This document shows positions 4,402-6,574 of a stretch of DNA of 6,574 nucleotides, in pieces. Below the pieces are notes generated by a model that saw only the letters and a list, made by a program, of their open reading frames with translations, ran no database searches and was not told the origin of the DNA. The translations under genes and the position numbers were made by a program. Source of the DNA: Phycisphaerae bacterium. GTDB lineage: Bacteria > Planctomycetota > Phycisphaerae > UBA1845 > UTPLA1. Every line of letters starts with the position of its first letter. The stretch's first letter is position 1. The DNA is taken from assembly GCA_029259995.1 (NCBI GenBank), contig JAJDEC010000195.1, forward strand, positions 1-6,574. Direction: 5' to 3'.

Positions 4402-6574
4402 CGCGGCGCTCCTCAAGTATCGCCATCAATCGCTCCGGCGTCAGCGGAATCTCCTCCACGCTGATCCCGAGCGCATTGCACACGGCGTTGACCACGGCCG
4501 GCGCCGGACCATCCATGGGCAATTCGCCAATCCCCTTCGCACCGCCCGGTCCGTGCTTCGTCGGCTGCTCTTCAAAGAACACGCGCAGCGGCGGCAGATC
4601 GCCGCTGCCGGGAATGATGTAATTCGTCATCTGGGCATTTTTCATCACGCCGTCTTCCAGCACGACGTCTTCCATCAGCGCCCAGCCGATCCCCTGCGCC
4701 ACGCCGCCCTGGATCTGCCCCCGCGCCAGCGTCGGATTCAACACGCGGCCGATCTCCTGCAACGCGACATAGTCCATCACGCGAATGCCGAACGTGCGCA
4801 AGTCAATCTCGACGTCCGCCGTATGCGCCGCCCATCCGTACGAAGCATACGCGTCGCCCTTGTACAGCTTGTCGTCCCATTGCACATCCGTCGGCTTCTC
4901 ATAGGTCGCGCGGCCCAGCAATTCCTCGCCCGGATGCGCCGCATGCCAATCTGCGATCGCCTTCGTCAATCCGTCGGCGTCCGCATCCGTCGCACCCACG
5001 CGCTTCTTCAGATCCTCGCACGCGCGATAAACCAGCTTGCCGACGACCATCGCCGTCCGACTCGCGACCGTCGGTCCGCTGTTCGGAACCCGCTGCGTAT
5101 CCGGCTGCGCCACGATGATCCGACCGTCGGGCAAGCCCAGCGCGTCTGACGCGATCTGGGCCAGAATCGTCGACGTCCCCTGCCCCATGTCCGTCTGTGC
5201 TGTCAGCACTTCAATGCGACCGTCCGCGTGGGCTTCAACCCAGACTTCCGACGCGAGATAAACTTCACCCGCGCCCGTAAAGCCCGAGCCATGATGAAAC
5301 GTCGCGAGACCGACGCCGCGCCGCAGATACGGATGCGACTTGTTCGTCTCGGCATGGGCCGCTGAACGCTGCCTGTATTCTGACAGATCAAGCGCCTTGT
5401 CCATCAGCGCGACCAGGTCGACCTCATCCTTGAACACCTGCCCCGTCGCCAACGTCTCGCCTGTCTTCAGCAGATTGCGCCGCCGCAACTCGATCGGATC
5501 CATACCGATCTGCCGCGCGATCACATTCATGTGCCGTTCCATCGCGAAGTACGTCTGCGGTGCGCCGAACCCGCGGAACGCCCCATAGGGCGGGCTGTTC
5601 GTCAGTCGCGCTTCGCCGATGACGTGAATGTTCTCGCAGCGATACGGACCTGCCGCGTGAATTACGCCGCGACTCAGCACAACGCTCGACAGCGTCGCGT
5701 AGGCGCCGCCATCGAAGATTGCCTCAATCTCCATCGCCAGCAGCCGGCCGTCCTTGTCCAGCGCCGTTCGATGCCGCACCACGCTCGGATGCCGCTTCGT
5801 CGTCACGGCCATGTCTTCGTGCCGATCATAGACGATCCGAACGGGCGACCGCGCCTTTTCGGACAGCAGTGCCGCATGCGCCGCCATCACGGACGGATAC
5901 TCTTCCTTGCCGCCGAACCCGCCGCCGACCGGCGTCTGAATCACACGCAGCTGCGTCGGTCGATCCCCGGGCTGGTGCGACTTGTCAATCGAAATTTCGC
6001 CGCGCTCGTTCACGACGCCGCTCGCCCGCCCCGAATGATGCGGCGCGTAGCTGCTTTCGATTTCGAACAGATGCGCCAGCGCATCGACGACGTAATAGGG
6101 GCACTGCATGCTGCCCTGAATCGTCAGCGTGTCGCCTTCCCGATAGGCCAGCATCCCCTGCGGCTCGAGATAGACATGCTCCTGCGCGCCGGTTCGATAC
6201 GTGCCTTCCACGACATGCGCCGCATTCGCAAAGACGCCCGAAGTGTCTCCCTTACGAATATCGATTCGCTTGAAGACATTGTCCTCGCCGTATTGAATGA
6301 GATCGGGCGTCAATGGCGTCAGCGGATCGAGAATCGGCGTGTCCGCGTCGATTTCGACTTTCACGCACCGAAGTGCCTTCCGCAGCGCCGCCTTGTCCGG
6401 CGACGCGATCAGCACGACAGGCTCATACTTGTGCATCACGCGATCGGCCGCCAGCACGGGCTGGTCCGACTCGATCAGCTTCAGCACATTCGGCCCCGGC
6501 AGATCCCGATGATCGACAATCACAAACCGCGACCAGTCAATCGACGAATCAAACCGCACGCCCTTGATGCGCCC
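4394..6574 (-). CDS. Molybdopterin-binding (large) subunit of a xanthine-dehydrogenase-family enzyme, 5' end missing
   Basis: This catalytic subunit holds the molybdenum cofactor and hydroxylates a substrate using water-derived oxygen. The frame is open to the right edge, giving 726 residues; only a short N-terminal stretch is missing from a family of about 750-800. Internal GTG 6559 is not the start, because the preceding codons (GRIKG) also fit the family. Numbering from the first in-window codon, the hammerhead region runs to about 120, then cofactor motifs appear: GGGFGGKEE at 217-225, AFRGFGAPQ at 332-340, MGQG at 463-466, GQIQGGVAQGIG at 619-630, and GPGGAKGIGE at 675-684 with the expected catalytic base Glu684. 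AFRGFG replaces the selanyl-cysteine loop of CO dehydrogenase, arguing against CoxL. Glu224 and Arg302 align with the purine-binding Glu and Arg of bovine xanthine dehydrogenase. Residues about 173-208 look like an insertion. The substrate is not proven. Confidence 0.92.
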   Translation of the reverse strand, partial: GRIKGVRFDSSIDWSRFVIVDHRDLPGPNVLKLIESDQPVLAADRVMHKYEPVVLIASPDKAALRKALRCVKVEIDADTPILDPLTPLTPDLIQYGEDNVFKRIDIRKGDTSGVFANAAHVVEGTYRTGAQEHVYLEPQGMLAYREGDTLTIQGSMQCPYYVVDALAHLFEIESSYAPHHSGRASGVVNERGEISIDKSHQPGDRPTQLRVIQTPVGGGFGGKEEYPSVMAAHAALLSEKARSPVRIVYDRHEDMAVTTKRHPSVVRHRTALDKDGRLLAMEIEAIFDGGAYATLSSVVLSRGVIHAAGPYRCENIHVIGEARLTNSPPYGAFRGFGAPQTYFAMERHMNVIARQIGMDPIELRRRNLLKTGETLATGQVFKDEVDLVALMDKALDLSEYRQRSAAHAETNKSHPYLRRGVGLATFHHGSGFTGAGEVYLASEVWVEAHADGRIEVLTAQTDMGQGTSTILAQIASDALGLPDGRIIVAQPDTQRVPNSGPTVASRTAMVVGKLVYRACEDLKKRVGATDADADGLTKAIADWHAAHPGEELLGRATYEKPTDVQWDDKLYKGDAYASYGWAAHTADVEIDLRTFGIRVMDYVALQEIGRVLNPTLARGQIQGGVAQGIGWALMEDVVLEDGVMKNAQMTNYIIPGSGDLPPLRVFFEEQPTKHGPGGAKGIGELPMDGPAPAVVNAVCNALGISVEEIPLTPERLMAILEERRDG
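4409..4414 (-). promoter_or_regulatory. Ribosome binding site of the [2Fe-2S] gene, inside the large-subunit gene
   Basis: GAGGAG on the minus strand (4414-4409) is 7 nt before ATG 4401. It also encodes the Glu-Glu pair near the end of the large subunit, so the site is embedded in the upstream coding sequence. Confidence 0.8.

Noticed and set aside
4553..5149. Plus-strand open frames opposite the large subunit (also 5719-6273)
   Set aside because: Arg/Ala/Pro-rich antisense frames opposite strongly conserved cofactor-binding sequence; no independent support.

Overview
The window looks like chromosomal DNA from a free-living, fairly GC-rich bacterium (roughly 60% GC by eye) with Shine-Dalgarno-led genes and some GTG/TTG starts. 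The protein mix suggests Planctomycetota or a similar environmental lineage: an anchored purple-acid-phosphatase-like phosphoesterase, a six-repeat PD40 lipoprotein and a three-subunit molybdenum hydroxylase, with short palindromic repeats between genes. That placement is inference. I see no tRNA, rRNA, CRISPR array, transposase or phage gene.

Layout. Positions 1-206 (minus) hold the 5' end of prfB (release factor 2), including the +1 programmed frameshift site (CTT TGA C) through which RF2 regulates its own synthesis. A 93-bp divergent promoter region follows. Two plus-strand genes come next: a membrane-anchored metallophosphoesterase (300-1568) and a TolB-like beta-propeller lipoprotein (1654-2718). 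They converge on a minus-strand operon that enters from the right edge: the molybdopterin-binding large subunit (4394 to beyond 6574), the [2Fe-2S] subunit (3937-4401, overlapping the large-subunit stop by 8 nt) and the FAD subunit (2931-3746). The three subunits would form one xanthine-dehydrogenase-family enzyme passing electrons from the molybdenum centre through two [2Fe-2S] clusters to FAD. Active-site residues that I can align from memory look more purine-hydroxylase-like than aldehyde-oxidase- or CO-dehydrogenase-like.

The most interesting non-coding signal is a 25-nt palindromic unit. It begins TGTGG and folds into an 8-9 bp hairpin with an ATA-containing loop. There are four good copies in two direct-repeat pairs plus one decayed copy. 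The stems differ between copies by paired, compensating changes, so the hairpin rather than the primary sequence seems to be conserved. One pair lies in the convergent gap and the other in the 190-nt gap between the [2Fe-2S] and FAD genes, where it also creates a false N-terminal extension of the FAD-subunit reading frame.

I do not see convincing evidence of a wholly new multi-gene system. The items most worth following up are the covarying hairpin family, the prfB recoding site and an insertion of about 30 residues in the molybdenum subunit.
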